Positions 41,586 through 52,080 of a stretch of DNA of 64,000 bases are shown piece after piece. Origin of the DNA: JBCDCY01 sp039180875 (lineage in GTDB: Bacteria; Pseudomonadota; Alphaproteobacteria; Rhodobacterales; Rhodobacteraceae); assembly GCA_039180875.1 (NCBI GenBank), contig JBCDCY010000014.1, positions 44,888-108,887 of the forward strand, in the 5' to 3' direction. Numbering within the stretch: the stretch's first letter is position 1; each line of letters begins with the position of its first letter. The position numbers and the translations under genes are program-made. Below the pieces are notes generated by a model that had not been told where the DNA came from, did no database searches, and worked only from the letters and a program-made list of their open reading frames with translations.

Positions 41586-41897
41586 ATGCCCCGCAGCTTT
41601 CAGCCCTCGATCCTGACCACGCAATCGCTGCTCGACGGCGACGTCTTGTGGTGGACCGGCCGGGCCTGGAGCCGAGAGATCGCCCGCGCCCAGGTCATCG
41701 AGGACGCGGAGGAGGCTGCGCGGCTCGAAGCCCTGGCCAGCGGGCCGGCCCATGCGGCCGAGACCGTGGGCGCCTACCTCGTCGAGGTGTCCGTCGCCGA
41801 CGGCGCGCCCTACCCCACCGTGCGGCGGGAGCAGATCCGGGCGGAGGAGAGCCCGACCTTCGCCTACCGGCCCGAACCGCTCTCCGAAGCGGCCTAA
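41586..41897 (+). CDS. DUF2849 protein of the sulfite-assimilation operon
   Basis: A 103-residue protein from ATG at 41586, which has AGGAG 7 bases before it. It has the DUF2849 pattern: LLDGDVLWWTGRAWS near residues 16-30, repeated VxxAEEAARLEAL helices, and VGAYLVEVSV. It regularly precedes nitrite/sulfite reductase genes in alphaproteobacteria, as here, where cysI follows by 60 bases. Its function is not known; a helper role in sulfite reduction is inferred from synteny. The upstream gap (41362-41585) is AT-rich and probably contains the operon promoter and its control sites, but I could not identify a binding motif. Confidence 0.82.
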   Translation: MPRSFQPSILTTQSLLDGDVLWWTGRAWSREIARAQVIEDAEEAARLEALASGPAHAAETVGAYLVEVSVADGAPYPTVRREQIRAEESPTFAYRPEPLSEAA

Positions 41898-41957
41898 GCC
41901 ACCGCACGCAGCCAACAGGTCGCAACCCGCCCGCATCCCGGGATCGGAGGAGAGGCC

Positions 41958-43599
<1,642 letters not shown>

Positions 43600-43616
<17 letters not shown>

Positions 43617-44106
43617 CGCGTCCGGTGTGATCGACGACGGCTGGACCTATGCCGATGCGCCCCTGCCGAACCAGCCCACAATCGTGCCGCTGGCCGCGCT
43701 CAAGTCCGGCGGGCCGGACTTCGATGGGGTCGCCCCGGCCCGGCTTGGCGTCGCTATCCCCAACGACGTGCGCACCGACGCGGTTGCCCCGGTTCTCCCC
43801 CAGGTGAGCCTGGTGGCCGTCGACTTTCCGTCCTTCGCCGACGGGCGGGGCTTCTCCATCGCCCGGCGGCTGCGGGCGGCTGGTTTCGACGGGGTGCTGC
43901 GCGCAACGGGTCCGGTGATCTCCGACCAGTTCGCGATGCTGCTCGCCTGCGGCTTCGACACGATCGAGATCCCCGACGAGATCGAGGTGCGCCAGGACCC
44001 GGCGGACTGGTCGGCCGATCTGGAGCGTTTTTCCGCCCGTTATCAGCGCGGCTATGGCGGGCGGGCGAGTATTCTCGAGGCGCGCCGCGCCGCCCGCGGA
44101 GGCTGA
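43600..44106 (+). CDS. DUF934 protein (putative accessory of sulfite reductase)
   Basis: A 168-residue protein of the DUF934 family, sometimes annotated as an oxidoreductase without proof. Family features include VPLAALKS, LGVAIPNDV, the FPSFADGRGFSIARRLR core (about residues 76-90), and the later DQFAMLLACGFDTIEI. It overlaps the cysI stop by 17 bases and is 3 bases from cysH. It is presumed to help electron delivery or assembly of the reductase; that is inference from strict operon conservation. Confidence 0.85.
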
Positions 44107-44109
44107 GCC

Positions 44110-44859
44110 ATGGCTGAGACGACGCTGATCCGGCTGCCCGCGCCGCGGGTGGCCCAGGCCCTCGACCGCCTGTTCGACGGGCTGGCGCCGCAGAAGATGC
44201 TGGAGACGGCGATCACCGGCGACTTCGCCGGGCGGATCGCGCTGGTCTCCTCCTTCGGGGCGGAGTCGGCCGCGCTCCTCCACATGGTGGCCGAGATCGA
44301 CCGCACCACGCCGGTGCTGTTCCTCGAGACCGGGATGCTCTTCCCGGCGACGCTGGCCTATCAGCAGGACCTCGCGGATCGGCTCGGCCTGAGCGATGTC
44401 CGGCTGATCCGGCCCGATGCCGGCGACGTGCGCGCCGAGGATCCGCGGGGCGATCTACACCAGGCCTCGACCGACGCCTGCTGCGATCTGCGCAAGACCC
44501 GACCGCTCGAGCGTGCGCTCGAAGGCTTCGACGCCTGGATCACCGGGCGGAAGCGCTACCAGTCGGCGAGCCGGGCCCGCCTGCCCCTGGTCGAGACCGA
44601 CGCGGCGAGCCGGATCAAGCTCAACCCCCTCGCCAGTTGGGACGCCGCTGCGATCCGCACCTACATGGACACCCACGCCCTACCACTCCATCCGATGGTG
44701 GCAGAGGGCTACCCGTCGCTCGGCTGCGCGCCCTGCACCAGCCGCGTAGGCGAAGGTGAAGATGCCCGCGCAGGCCGTTGGCGGGGAGAGGAAAAAGAGG
44801 AATGCGGCATCCACATCGTGAACGGCCGCATCGTCCGGGCCCAAAGCGCCACCGCCTAG
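44110..44859 (+). CDS. cysH: Assimilatory adenylyl-sulfate/phosphoadenylyl-sulfate reductase
   Basis: Reduces activated sulfate to sulfite. The 249-residue protein has the PP-loop SSFGAESAALLH (about residues 46-57), the paired cysteines of the [4Fe-4S] type enzyme as DACCDLRK (about 122-129) and GCAPCTSRV (about 207-215), and the catalytic cysteine in KEECGIHI (about 235). The CC/CxxC cluster ligands favour APS rather than PAPS as substrate. It is the last gene of the operon with DUF2849, cysI and DUF934. Confidence 0.93.
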   Translation: MAETTLIRLPAPRVAQALDRLFDGLAPQKMLETAITGDFAGRIALVSSFGAESAALLHMVAEIDRTTPVLFLETGMLFPATLAYQQDLADRLGLSDVRLIRPDAGDVRAEDPRGDLHQASTDACCDLRKTRPLERALEGFDAWITGRKRYQSASRARLPLVETDAASRIKLNPLASWDAAAIRTYMDTHALPLHPMVAEGYPSLGCAPCTSRVGEGEDARAGRWRGEEKEECGIHIVNGRIVRAQSATA

Positions 44860-44917
44860 AACAGGGCTGCCTGCCAGGCTAAGTCATGCGCCAGACATTC
44901 GAGCGAACCGGCGTGAG

Positions 44918-45577
44918 ATGACGACCTGGACCTTGCACTGGCTAGAAGCCGCCGGCGATCTCGGCCCCTGGCGCGAGGCGATCGCGGCCGAGATCCTTGC
45001 CACCCGCGACATGATTGCCGAGCGGATGGCGCCACCGCGGCTCGATATCCTGATCCAGCGGATGCGAAACGGCGGGATCCCCGAAATTGGCATGGTCGGC
45101 TACGCCCACCGCGCCAGCCTGTTCTCCCTGGTCGTCGACCCGGAGAACACGGCCTTCGCACCCAGCCTGGGCAACGGCACCCTCCGCCGCCAGGTCGCGC
45201 ATGAGGTGCACCATTGCCTGCGCATGGGCGGTCTGGGCAACGGCTGGAGCCTCGGCGACGCGCTGGTGAGCGAGGGCCTCGCCGGCCATTTCGTGCGCTG
45301 GCTCTTCGCCACGCCGCCCGAGCTTTGGGAGGATGCGGTGCCGGCCGAGGAGCTGCGGGCCCACCTGCCAAGCGCCGAGGATCTCGCGGCCGAAAGCTAC
45401 GATCACCCCGCCTGGTTTTTCGGCACCGGTGGGCAGAAACCCCGCTGGCTCGGCTACACCCTCGGCTACCGGATGGTCGGCGCCTGGTGGGACGCGCCAG
45501 ACCCCGACACGATCGTCGATGTCCCGGCCGAGACGGTGATCGCCGCCTGGCGCAAGGCCGGTGCGCCGGTGGGCTGA
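44918..45577 (+). CDS. DUF2268-type putative zinc metallopeptidase
   Basis: A 219-residue protein. The central motif RRQVAHEVHHCLRMGGLG (about residues 86-103) contains HExHH, a zinc-binding HExxH variant, and a downstream acidic residue in VSEGLAGHF could complete the site. The following segments KPRWLGYTLGYRMV and YDHPAWFFGTG match the DUF2268 pattern of HEXXH proteins whose substrates are not known. No signal peptide or membrane segment is visible, so it is predicted to be cytoplasmic. It is 58 bases downstream of cysH in the same direction, but no functional link is evident. Confidence 0.78.
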   Translation: MTTWTLHWLEAAGDLGPWREAIAAEILATRDMIAERMAPPRLDILIQRMRNGGIPEIGMVGYAHRASLFSLVVDPENTAFAPSLGNGTLRRQVAHEVHHCLRMGGLGNGWSLGDALVSEGLAGHFVRWLFATPPELWEDAVPAEELRAHLPSAEDLAAESYDHPAWFFGTGGQKPRWLGYTLGYRMVGAWWDAPDPDTIVDVPAETVIAAWRKAGAPVG

Positions 45578-45639
45578 GACCGTGCGAGAGGCGCGCGGCG
45601 GATGCCTCCAGAGCGGCAGACTGCGAGGGCAGCGCCCCC

Positions 45640-46197
45640 TCAGGCCGCCTTCCACTTGATCGAGCAGCCGATGGAGGGGATCTGGTCCGCCGGCCCCTGG
45701 CCGGAGCGGGCGATCTGGCGCATCGCCTCCAACAGGTCCCGGCGCAGATCCGGCGGCGGCGCGCCCATCCGGGCGGCGTCGAGGCGGCCGCGATACTGCA
45801 ACTCCAACTTGGCATTGAAGCCAAAGAAATCCGGCGTACAGACCGCGCCGTAGCTCTGCGCCACCGACTGGTCCTCGTCATGCAGATACGGGAAGGGAAA
45901 GCCGTGCGCCTCGGCAAAACGCACCATGTTCGGGAAGCTGTCGTCGGGGTAGTGGACCGCGTCGTTCGAGCAGATGGCGACAACGCCCACGCCTTCATCC
46001 AGCAGACTTTTTCCATCAGAAACAATGCGATCTATCGCTGTCTTCACGTAAGGACAATGGTTGCAGATGAACATGACGAGGGTGCCGCGCACCCCCCTTA
46101 TGTCCCCCAGGTCCCAGGACCGCCCGTCGGTACCGGGCAACGCAAAGGGCGGCGCCGTCGCCCCGAACTCGATCTTCGGCGTCTCCGTCGCGACCAT
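45640..46197 (-). CDS. Thioredoxin-fold protein (AhpC/TSA-like)
   Basis: A 185-residue protein with a peroxiredoxin/thioredoxin fold: FALPGTDGRSWDLGDIRG, then the active-site ICNHCPYVK (CxxC, about residues 44-52), and VCTPDFFGFNAKLELQYRGR with the cis-Pro. The CNHCPYV motif is typical of a group of cytoplasmic thioredoxin-family proteins of undefined partner. No signal peptide is seen. It converges on the DUF2268 gene and is divergent from nadA, with about 195 bases between, where a palindrome lies near the nadA start. Confidence 0.85.
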   Translation of the reverse strand: MVATETPKIEFGATAPPFALPGTDGRSWDLGDIRGVRGTLVMFICNHCPYVKTAIDRIVSDGKSLLDEGVGVVAICSNDAVHYPDDSFPNMVRFAEAHGFPFPYLHDEDQSVAQSYGAVCTPDFFGFNAKLELQYRGRLDAARMGAPPPDLRRDLLEAMRQIARSGQGPADQIPSIGCSIKWKAA

Positions 46198-46353
46198 GAC
46201 ATCCTCCTCTGCGACCCGTGTCCGAGAGGCTAGTTCCGGCGCGCGGTCGGCTCAACCTCGGGTTTCGATGTCACCGACTTGACATGAAATGCCGCGCCGA
46301 CCATGTTGATGGCTTCCAGCGCGCCCCTACTGCGCGCTTTTAATTGGCCCCAC

Positions 46354-46374
46354 TTATGCTCATGTTGAGCATAA
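46354..46374. promoter_or_regulatory. Perfect 21-bp palindrome before nadA
   Basis: TTATGCTCA-TGT-TGAGCATAA: 9-bp arms and a 3-base centre, ending 18 bases before the nadA ATG. Its place and symmetry suggest a repressor operator for the nadA-nadB unit. Alphaproteobacteria are known to control NAD synthesis genes by the NadQ repressor among others. Whether this is a NadQ site is inference, and no regulator gene is in the window. Confidence 0.7.
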
Positions 46375-46392
46375 AGAGACGGGAGAGCGCCG

Positions 46393-47445
46393 ATGTTCAT
46401 GAATACCATGACGAAGGCGGACGCCGCGCGCGCCGAGCTCGATGCGCACTACGACCTCGCCCCTTCCCTCGCCGCAGCGCGGGAGACGGCGGAGATCTAC
46501 GAGCGGGTCCGCGCGGTCATCCCGGAGCCCGATTGGGCCATCCACGCCCCGTATGTCCGCGCCATCAACCGTCTGAAGCGGGAGAAGGACGCGGTGATCC
46601 TGGCGCACAACTACATGACGCCGGAGATCTTTCACGGCGTCTCCGACGTCTCGGGCGACTCGCTGCAACTGGCGATCGCGGCGACCGAGGTGCCGCAGCA
46701 GACCATCGTGCAATGCGGCGTGCACTTCATGGCCGAGACCTCGAAGATCCTGAATCCCGCCAAGACGGTGCTGATCCCCGACGCCCGGGCCGGATGCTCC
46801 CTCGCCACCTCGATCACCCCGGCCGATATCGAGGGGATGCGCCGCGACTATCCGGGCGCCGAGGTCGTGAGTTACGTGAACACCACGGCCGAGGTGAAGG
46901 CAGCCTCCGACATCTGCTGCACCTCGTCCAACGCGGTGGAAATCGTGAACTCCCGCCCCGGCGACACGGTGATCATGACGCCCGACGGCTACCTCGCCCA
47001 GAACGTCGCCAAGCTCACCGACAAGCGCGTCGTCTGGTGGGAAGGCGCCTGCATCGTGCATGAGCAGTTCACACCGGAAGAGCTGCGCGCCTACCGCGAG
47101 GACAACGACGGCATCCGCATCATCGCCCATCCCGAATGCCCGCCCGATGTGGTGGCGGAGGCCGATTTCTCCGGCTCCACCGCCGCGATGATCGGCTGGG
47201 TGAGAAAGCACCGGCCCGAGAAGGTGCTGATGGTGACCGAGTGCTCGATGTCGGACAACGTGGCGGCCGAGTTGCCGGAGGTCGATTTCGTGCGGCCCTG
47301 CAACATCTGCCCGCACATGAAGCGCATCACCCTCGAGAACATCCTCTGGAGCCTGCACAAGGGGGGTGAGGAGGTGACGGTGCCCGAGCATCTGATCGCC
47401 CCGGCCCGTCGCGCGGTCGAGCGGATGATCGCCGCCACGGCCTGA
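46393..47445 (+). CDS. nadA: Quinolinate synthase NadA
   Basis: Condenses iminoaspartate with dihydroxyacetone phosphate to quinolinate. The 350-residue protein has AVILAHNYMTPEI (about residues 73-85), the cluster-ligand cysteines in IVQCGVHFMAETSKIL and DICCTSSNAV, and the third ligand in RPCNICPHMKRITL (about 302-315). PDARAGCSLA and MTPDGYLAQNVA complete the family pattern. It is 64 bases upstream of nadB. The palindrome at 46354-46374 is placed to regulate both. Confidence 0.95.
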   Translation: MFMNTMTKADAARAELDAHYDLAPSLAAARETAEIYERVRAVIPEPDWAIHAPYVRAINRLKREKDAVILAHNYMTPEIFHGVSDVSGDSLQLAIAATEVPQQTIVQCGVHFMAETSKILNPAKTVLIPDARAGCSLATSITPADIEGMRRDYPGAEVVSYVNTTAEVKAASDICCTSSNAVEIVNSRPGDTVIMTPDGYLAQNVAKLTDKRVVWWEGACIVHEQFTPEELRAYREDNDGIRIIAHPECPPDVVAEADFSGSTAAMIGWVRKHRPEKVLMVTECSMSDNVAAELPEVDFVRPCNICPHMKRITLENILWSLHKGGEEVTVPEHLIAPARRAVERMIAATA

Positions 47446-47509
47446 GCCTGCGCAAGCCCGCGCGCCGCGTCGCTGCCAGCCACCCTCCCCGCCCGCTTGG
47501 AGTGACGAG

Positions 47510-49087
47510 ATGGCCCACCGCGACACGGTGTTCGAGACCGACGGCGCGCTAATCATCGGCGCGGGGTTGGCCGGCATCTTCACGGCATTGAAGCTGGCGC
47601 CGCGGCCTTGCCTGGTGCTGTCGCCCGAACCCCTGGGGGTCGGCGCCTCCTCGGCCTGGGCCCAGGGCGGTATCGCCGCGGCGGTGGGTCCCGGCGATAG
47701 CCCCGCGGCCCATGCGGCCGACACCGAGGCGGCCGGCGCCGGCACGGTCGATGCCGACGTCGCCCGGGCTGTGGCGGAGGAGGCGGCGGCGCGGATCGAC
47801 GATCTCCTGTCGATGGGCACGCCCTTCGACGTCGACCCCAAGACCGGCGCCTTCCTCTGCTCGCGGGAGGCGGCCCATTCCGTCAACCGGGTGGTCCGGG
47901 TGCGCGGCGACCGGGCCGGACGGGCGATCATGGACGCGCTGATCGCCCGGGCCATGACGACGCCGTCGATCCAGGTGATCGAGGGGGTGGCGGTCGACGA
48001 TCTGGCCGTGGCCGAGGGGCGCGTCGTCGGCGCCTTCGCCCGGCGGAGCGACGACGCCTTTGCCGAGCCGCTGCTGTTTCGCGCCGCCGCCACGGTGCTG
48101 GCGACCGGGGGGATCGGCGGGCTTTATGCGGTGACGACCAATCCGGCGCGGGTGCGCGGCCAGGGCCTCGGCCTCGCCGCCCGGGCAGGCGCGGTGATCG
48201 CCGATCCGGAGTTCGTGCAGTTTCACCCGACCGGGCTGGCGGTGGAGACCGACCCCTGCCCGCTCGCCACCGAAGCCCTGCGCGGTCACGGCGCCATCGT
48301 TACCGATGCCTCCGGCCATCGCTTCCTCCGCGACATCCACCCGGATGCGGAGCTCGCGCCGCGCGACATCGTCGCCCGGGCGATCCATCGCCAGGTACAA
48401 GCGGGGGAGGCGGTGTTCCTCGACACCCGAGAGGCGATCGGTGCGGCGATTGTCGAGGACTTTCCGACGATCGCCGCCTATTGCCGCGATGCCGGCATCG
48501 ACCCGGTGACCCAGCCAATCCCGATCCGGCCGACGCAGCACTATCATATGGGCGGCGTCGCGGTGGATCTGAACGGCCGCGCCTCCCTCCCCGGTCTCTG
48601 GGTGTGCGGGGAAGCGGCCTCGACCGGCTTTCACGGTGCCAACCGGCTCGCCTCGAACTCTCTCCTCGAGGCGACGGTGTTCGGGGCCCGCATCGCTGCC
48701 GACATCAAGGCAGGTGGGGCGGAGGAGGCCGCCCGCCATGTTGTGCCGCCCGCACTGCCGGAGCGAGAGAGCGCCCCGGACGCGCCGCCGGCAGATGCCG
48801 TCGCCAGGCTTCGGGCGCTGATGACCGCGGAGGTCGGGGTGGAGCGCAGCGGCGACGGATTGCGCCGGGCGCTTCGCAGCATCGCGGCGCTGGAGGCCGA
48901 GGCCGCGCCGTTGCGCGGCTTTCTCAACATGACGACCGCCGCGACGCTGATCGCCGCCGCAGCCCTCGCCCGCACCGAAAGCCGGGGCGGGCACTACCGG
49001 CTCGACCATCCGGAGCCAGATCCGAACGCGGCGCGCCGCACCCGCATCACCCTGACCGAGGCGCTCGAGATTCGGTCCGGGTGCTAG
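47510..49087 (+). CDS. nadB: L-aspartate oxidase NadB
   Basis: Flavoenzyme that oxidises L-aspartate to iminoaspartate, the partner of NadA. The 525-residue protein has the FAD fold IIGAGLAGIFTAL, the SSAWAQGGIAAAVG segment (about residues 46-59), REAAHSVNRVVRVRGD, and EFVQFHPTGLAV (about 228-239). It continues with TQHYHMGGVAVDLNGR and GANRLASNSLLEATVFG near the end of the flavin domain. A C-terminal helical region follows. nadC is not adjacent, as the next gene is a leftward DMT transporter. Confidence 0.95.
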   Translation: MAHRDTVFETDGALIIGAGLAGIFTALKLAPRPCLVLSPEPLGVGASSAWAQGGIAAAVGPGDSPAAHAADTEAAGAGTVDADVARAVAEEAAARIDDLLSMGTPFDVDPKTGAFLCSREAAHSVNRVVRVRGDRAGRAIMDALIARAMTTPSIQVIEGVAVDDLAVAEGRVVGAFARRSDDAFAEPLLFRAAATVLATGGIGGLYAVTTNPARVRGQGLGLAARAGAVIADPEFVQFHPTGLAVETDPCPLATEALRGHGAIVTDASGHRFLRDIHPDAELAPRDIVARAIHRQVQAGEAVFLDTREAIGAAIVEDFPTIAAYCRDAGIDPVTQPIPIRPTQHYHMGGVAVDLNGRASLPGLWVCGEAASTGFHGANRLASNSLLEATVFGARIAADIKAGGAEEAARHVVPPALPERESAPDAPPADAVARLRALMTAEVGVERSGDGLRRALRSIAALEAEAAPLRGFLNMTTAATLIAAAALARTESRGGHYRLDHPEPDPNAARRTRITLTEALEIRSGC

Positions 49088-49251
49088 ACCGGGGCGGGTG
49101 CCGTATGTCTCCGACGGGGACATTTGGGCCAGCAAGAAAGCCGGGGCCTCGCCCCGACCCGGGCGGGCCGGTCGGGGGATCGCCCGGGCCTGTTCGCAGT
49201 GGTCCAAATATCCATCCACCGCTGCGCCGGGCGCAGATATCGGCGCGCCTC

Positions 49252-50163
49252 TCAGCCCTTCGTCGCCGGCGCCGGCGGCGTATAAGCCCGCCTTGCCGCC
49301 ACCGCCTCCCGATGGGAGATGAAGGTGGCCGCGCCGACGATGATCGCGCCGCCGAGCAGCACCCAAGGATCGACCGGCTCCCCGAAGGCGTAGATGCCGA
49401 GGAGCGTCGCCCAGACGAGCTGCAGGAAGGTGATCGGCTGAGTGACGGTGATCGGTGCCGCCTGGATCGCCCGGGTCATGGTGTAGTGCCCGGCCGTGGC
49501 GAAGGCCGCGGTGACGGCGAGCCACCCAAGCTCCTCCCAGGTCGGCGGGCGCCAGTGCCAGATGGCGAAGGGCAGCAGCACCAGGGTGACCGCCACCGAC
49601 AGCATGCCGACGATCAGGGCCGGATCCTCCTCCTCCGTCAGGCGCTTTGCCATCAGGAAGGAGGCGGCGAAGAGCGGTGCGGCGCCGAGTTGGGCCAACT
49701 GCCCGATACTGATCTCGTTGAAGCCGGGCCGCAGGATCACCAGCGCGCCGATCAGACCGGCAGCGATCGCCAGGATGCGCCGAGCGAACAGACGCTCGCC
49801 GAAGAAGACCGCCGCGCCGATCGCCACAAAGATCGGCGCGGTGTAGCCGATGGCCGTGACCTCGGCGATCGGGATCCGCGCCATGGCGTAGAACCAGAGC
49901 AGCACACCGAAGCCGTGGAAAAGCCCGCGCCAGCCGTAGAGCCGCAGGGCCGCGCGGCTCGGCCGGTGCTTGGCCAGCTGCCAGAGCACCGGCGCGATCA
50001 TGGTCAGGCCGAAGACATAGCGGATGAAGGCCGCCTGCACTGCCGGGATGTCGGAGCCGAGATAGCGCACCACCCCGGTCACCGCGACGAACATCAGGCC
50101 CGTCAGCAGCATCCAGCCAATGCCGGCCAGCGTGCCATCGGCGCGCGGTGCCGTCGCGTCCAT
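49252..50163 (-). CDS. EamA family DMT transporter
   Basis: A 303-residue inner-membrane protein with ten predicted helices in two EamA repeats, the first MLLTGLMFVAVTGVVRYLG and RYVFGLTMIAPVLWQL. It has the EamA hallmark VTAIGYTAPIFVAIGAAVFFGERLFARR in repeat 1 and PITFLQLVWATLLGIYAFGEP in repeat 2. Family members export amino acids, metabolites or drugs; the substrate cannot be read. It is divergent from a second EamA transporter at 50345-51259. Confidence 0.9.
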   Translation of the reverse strand: MDATAPRADGTLAGIGWMLLTGLMFVAVTGVVRYLGSDIPAVQAAFIRYVFGLTMIAPVLWQLAKHRPSRAALRLYGWRGLFHGFGVLLWFYAMARIPIAEVTAIGYTAPIFVAIGAAVFFGERLFARRILAIAAGLIGALVILRPGFNEISIGQLAQLGAAPLFAASFLMAKRLTEEEDPALIVGMLSVAVTLVLLPFAIWHWRPPTWEELGWLAVTAAFATAGHYTMTRAIQAAPITVTQPITFLQLVWATLLGIYAFGEPVDPWVLLGGAIIVGAATFISHREAVAARRAYTPPAPATKG

Positions 50164-50344
50164 ATCACCATCCGTTGCGTTGCGAGAGGGTTCGTGTGGA
50201 AGCCCGACGACAGTCTAGTACGTCGGCGTCCGGCTGGCCATGGCCGCGGCGAACGCGCGACCCGGCTGATTAGACTTGAGCGAGGGGCCAGAGCCGTGCC
50301 AACCCGGTGGGCCAGACGATCCGACAGCCTAAGGTCGCCCCGCC

Positions 50345-51259
50345 ATGCCCTCCACGCCGCAGAGCCTGACCGCCCGCCTCTATGCGGCGCCGGTGCTCCT
50401 CCTGACGCTGACGGCGCTGATGTGGGCCGGCAACACCATCGCCAGTCAGGTGGCGAAGGGCGAGATCTCTCCGATGACGCTCATCCTGGTGCGCTGGATC
50501 GCGGTGACGGCGATCATGTGGCCGCTCTTTGGGGCGGAGGTGCGAGCGGCCTGGCCGACGGTGCGCCACCGGCTCGGCTGGATGATCCTGGTGGCGACCC
50601 TGGGGTTTACAGGGTTCAACGCGCTCTTTTATTACGCCGCGCTCTCCACCTCGGCGGTCAATATGGGGATCCTGCAGGGCGCGATCCCCGTGGTGGTGCT
50701 GATCGGCGCCTACCTCGCCTACCGCACGCCGGTGACGCCGGCCCAGGGCCTCGGCGTGCTGGCCACCATGGTGGGCGTCGCCCTGGTGGCAGCGCGGGGG
50801 GATCTGAGCGTGCTGCTCGGCCTGGCGCTCAACGCCGGCGATCTGCTGATGCTCGCGGCGGCCACGGTCTACGCGCTCTACGCCGTGGCGCTCCGGGCCC
50901 GGCCGGAGATGTCGGGGGGCGCGTTCTTCACCATGCTCACGCCCATCGCGGCGCTGACGGCGATGCCGCTCGCGGCCATCGAATGGGCGACCCTGGGCTT
51001 TTTCTGGCCGACGCCGACGGGCTGGGGGGTCGCCGCGTTCGTCACGATCTTTCCGTCCTGCCTGGCGCAACTTTTCTTCCTGCGCGGTGTCGATCTGATC
51101 GGACCGGGGCGGGCCGGGGTCTACGTCAACTTGGTGCCGGTCTTCGCGCCGCTGCTGGCCGTGGTGCTCCTCGGCCAGACCTTCGCGCTCTACCACGCGA
51201 TCGCGCTTTGCCTGGTGCTGGGAGGCATCTGGCTCGCCCAGCGCACAGGCCGCGCCTAG
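50345..51259 (+). CDS. EamA family DMT transporter
   Basis: A 304-residue ten-helix transporter: LTLTALMWAGNTIASQVAKGEISP, LVRWIAVTAIMWPLFG, then the two EamA repeat motifs QGAIPVVVLIGAYLAYR and YVNLVPVFAPLLAVVLLGQTF. Its sequence differs from the divergent neighbour, so the two are not recent duplicates. It converges on the RidA gene, whose stop overlaps its own by 4 bases. The substrate is unknown. Confidence 0.9.
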   Translation: MPSTPQSLTARLYAAPVLLLTLTALMWAGNTIASQVAKGEISPMTLILVRWIAVTAIMWPLFGAEVRAAWPTVRHRLGWMILVATLGFTGFNALFYYAALSTSAVNMGILQGAIPVVVLIGAYLAYRTPVTPAQGLGVLATMVGVALVAARGDLSVLLGLALNAGDLLMLAAATVYALYAVALRARPEMSGGAFFTMLTPIAALTAMPLAAIEWATLGFFWPTPTGWGVAAFVTIFPSCLAQLFFLRGVDLIGPGRAGVYVNLVPVFAPLLAVVLLGQTFALYHAIALCLVLGGIWLAQRTGRA

Positions 51260-51720
51260 GCGAGCTCGAACAGACCCTCGACCTCCACCGCCGAGTTGAG
51301 CGGCAGCGCGGCGACGCCCACCGCGGCGCGGGCATGGGCGCCAGCCTCGCCGAAGACCTCTTTCATCAGGTCGGAGGCGCCGTTCACCACCTTCGGATGG
51401 TCCGTGAAGTCCGGCGTCGAGGCGACGAACCCGCCAAGGCGGACGACCCGGCCGATGCCCTCGAGCGAGCCGCCGGCCGCCGCCTGGGCCTGGGCCAGCA
51501 GGTTAATGGCGCAGATCCGCGCCGCCTCCATCCCCTGCTCGACCGAGACGTCACGGCCAAGCAGCCCGCTGACGGCGATCTTACCGTCCACGAGCGGCAC
51601 CTGGCCCGAGACATAGACGAGCTTGCCGACGACGACATAGCCGACATAGCTCGCGACGGGCGCCGCGGGCGCGGGAAGGGTGATGCCGAGGCGCGCCAGG
51701 GCGTCGGTGGGTGTGCTCAT
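51256..51720 (-). CDS. RidA family protein
   Basis: A 154-residue YjgF/YER057c/UK114 fold protein that would deaminate reactive enamine or imine intermediates. It has LVYVSGQVPLVDGKIAVSG (about residues 33-51), AARICAINLLAQAQAAAGGSL and VVRLGGFVASTPDF, and the late ARAAVGVAALPLNSAVEVEG with the typical terminal Glu. The substrate-binding Arg of classical RidA (Arg105 in the RSCVEVARLP context) is replaced here by an ARAAVGVAAL sequence with no obvious match, placing it in a less-studied subgroup. It lies 21 bases upstream of the nitrile hydratase activator gene's stop and reads in the same direction. Confidence 0.87.
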   Translation of the reverse strand: MSTPTDALARLGITLPAPAAPVASYVGYVVVGKLVYVSGQVPLVDGKIAVSGLLGRDVSVEQGMEAARICAINLLAQAQAAAGGSLEGIGRVVRLGGFVASTPDFTDHPKVVNGASDLMKEVFGEAGAHARAAVGVAALPLNSAVEVEGLFELA

Positions 51721-51741
51721 CGTGGGATCCTTCTTGGGCTG

Positions 51742-52080
51742 TCAGTCGGTGGCGAGGGCGGCAGCGACGGCCGCCGGTTCCGGGGTCACTGGCTCGCCGT
51801 GGGGCGTGGTGGCATAGGCCTCGGCCCAGGCGGCGCGGAGGGGAGAGAGGGCGTCTTCGCCGGCCAGCCCGCGGGCACGCAGCAGCCCCTCGAGCGCCGC
51901 CAGCCAGTCGCGCCAGTAGCGGCCGGGGTCGTCCGGCCCCGGCCGGGCCCGCTCGGCGCCGAGCGCGGCGGACCAGTCGGGCCAGGAGAAATGGCCGGCG
52001 GCGTGGAGGTGGACGGTGAGGGCAAAAGCCTCAGCCTGCCAGGGCTCGGCGAAGGGCGCCTCGGGCTCAGGTGCGCTCAA
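51742..52080 (-). CDS. Nitrile hydratase accessory (activator) protein
   Basis: A 112-residue protein of the nitrile hydratase activator family, which helps load cobalt and oxidise the active-site cysteines. Family features are EPWQAEAFALTVHLHAAGHFSW (about residues 9-30), then the beta-subunit-like WPDWSAALG and YWRDWLAALEGLL. The TTG at 52080 is chosen because the family pattern begins there; it overlaps the beta-subunit gene by 14 bases. The order alpha, beta, activator is the usual one for cobalt enzymes. Confidence 0.85.
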   Translation of the reverse strand: MSAPEPEAPFAEPWQAEAFALTVHLHAAGHFSWPDWSAALGAERARPGPDDPGRYWRDWLAALEGLLRARGLAGEDALSPLRAAWAEAYATTPHGEPVTPEPAAVAAALATD

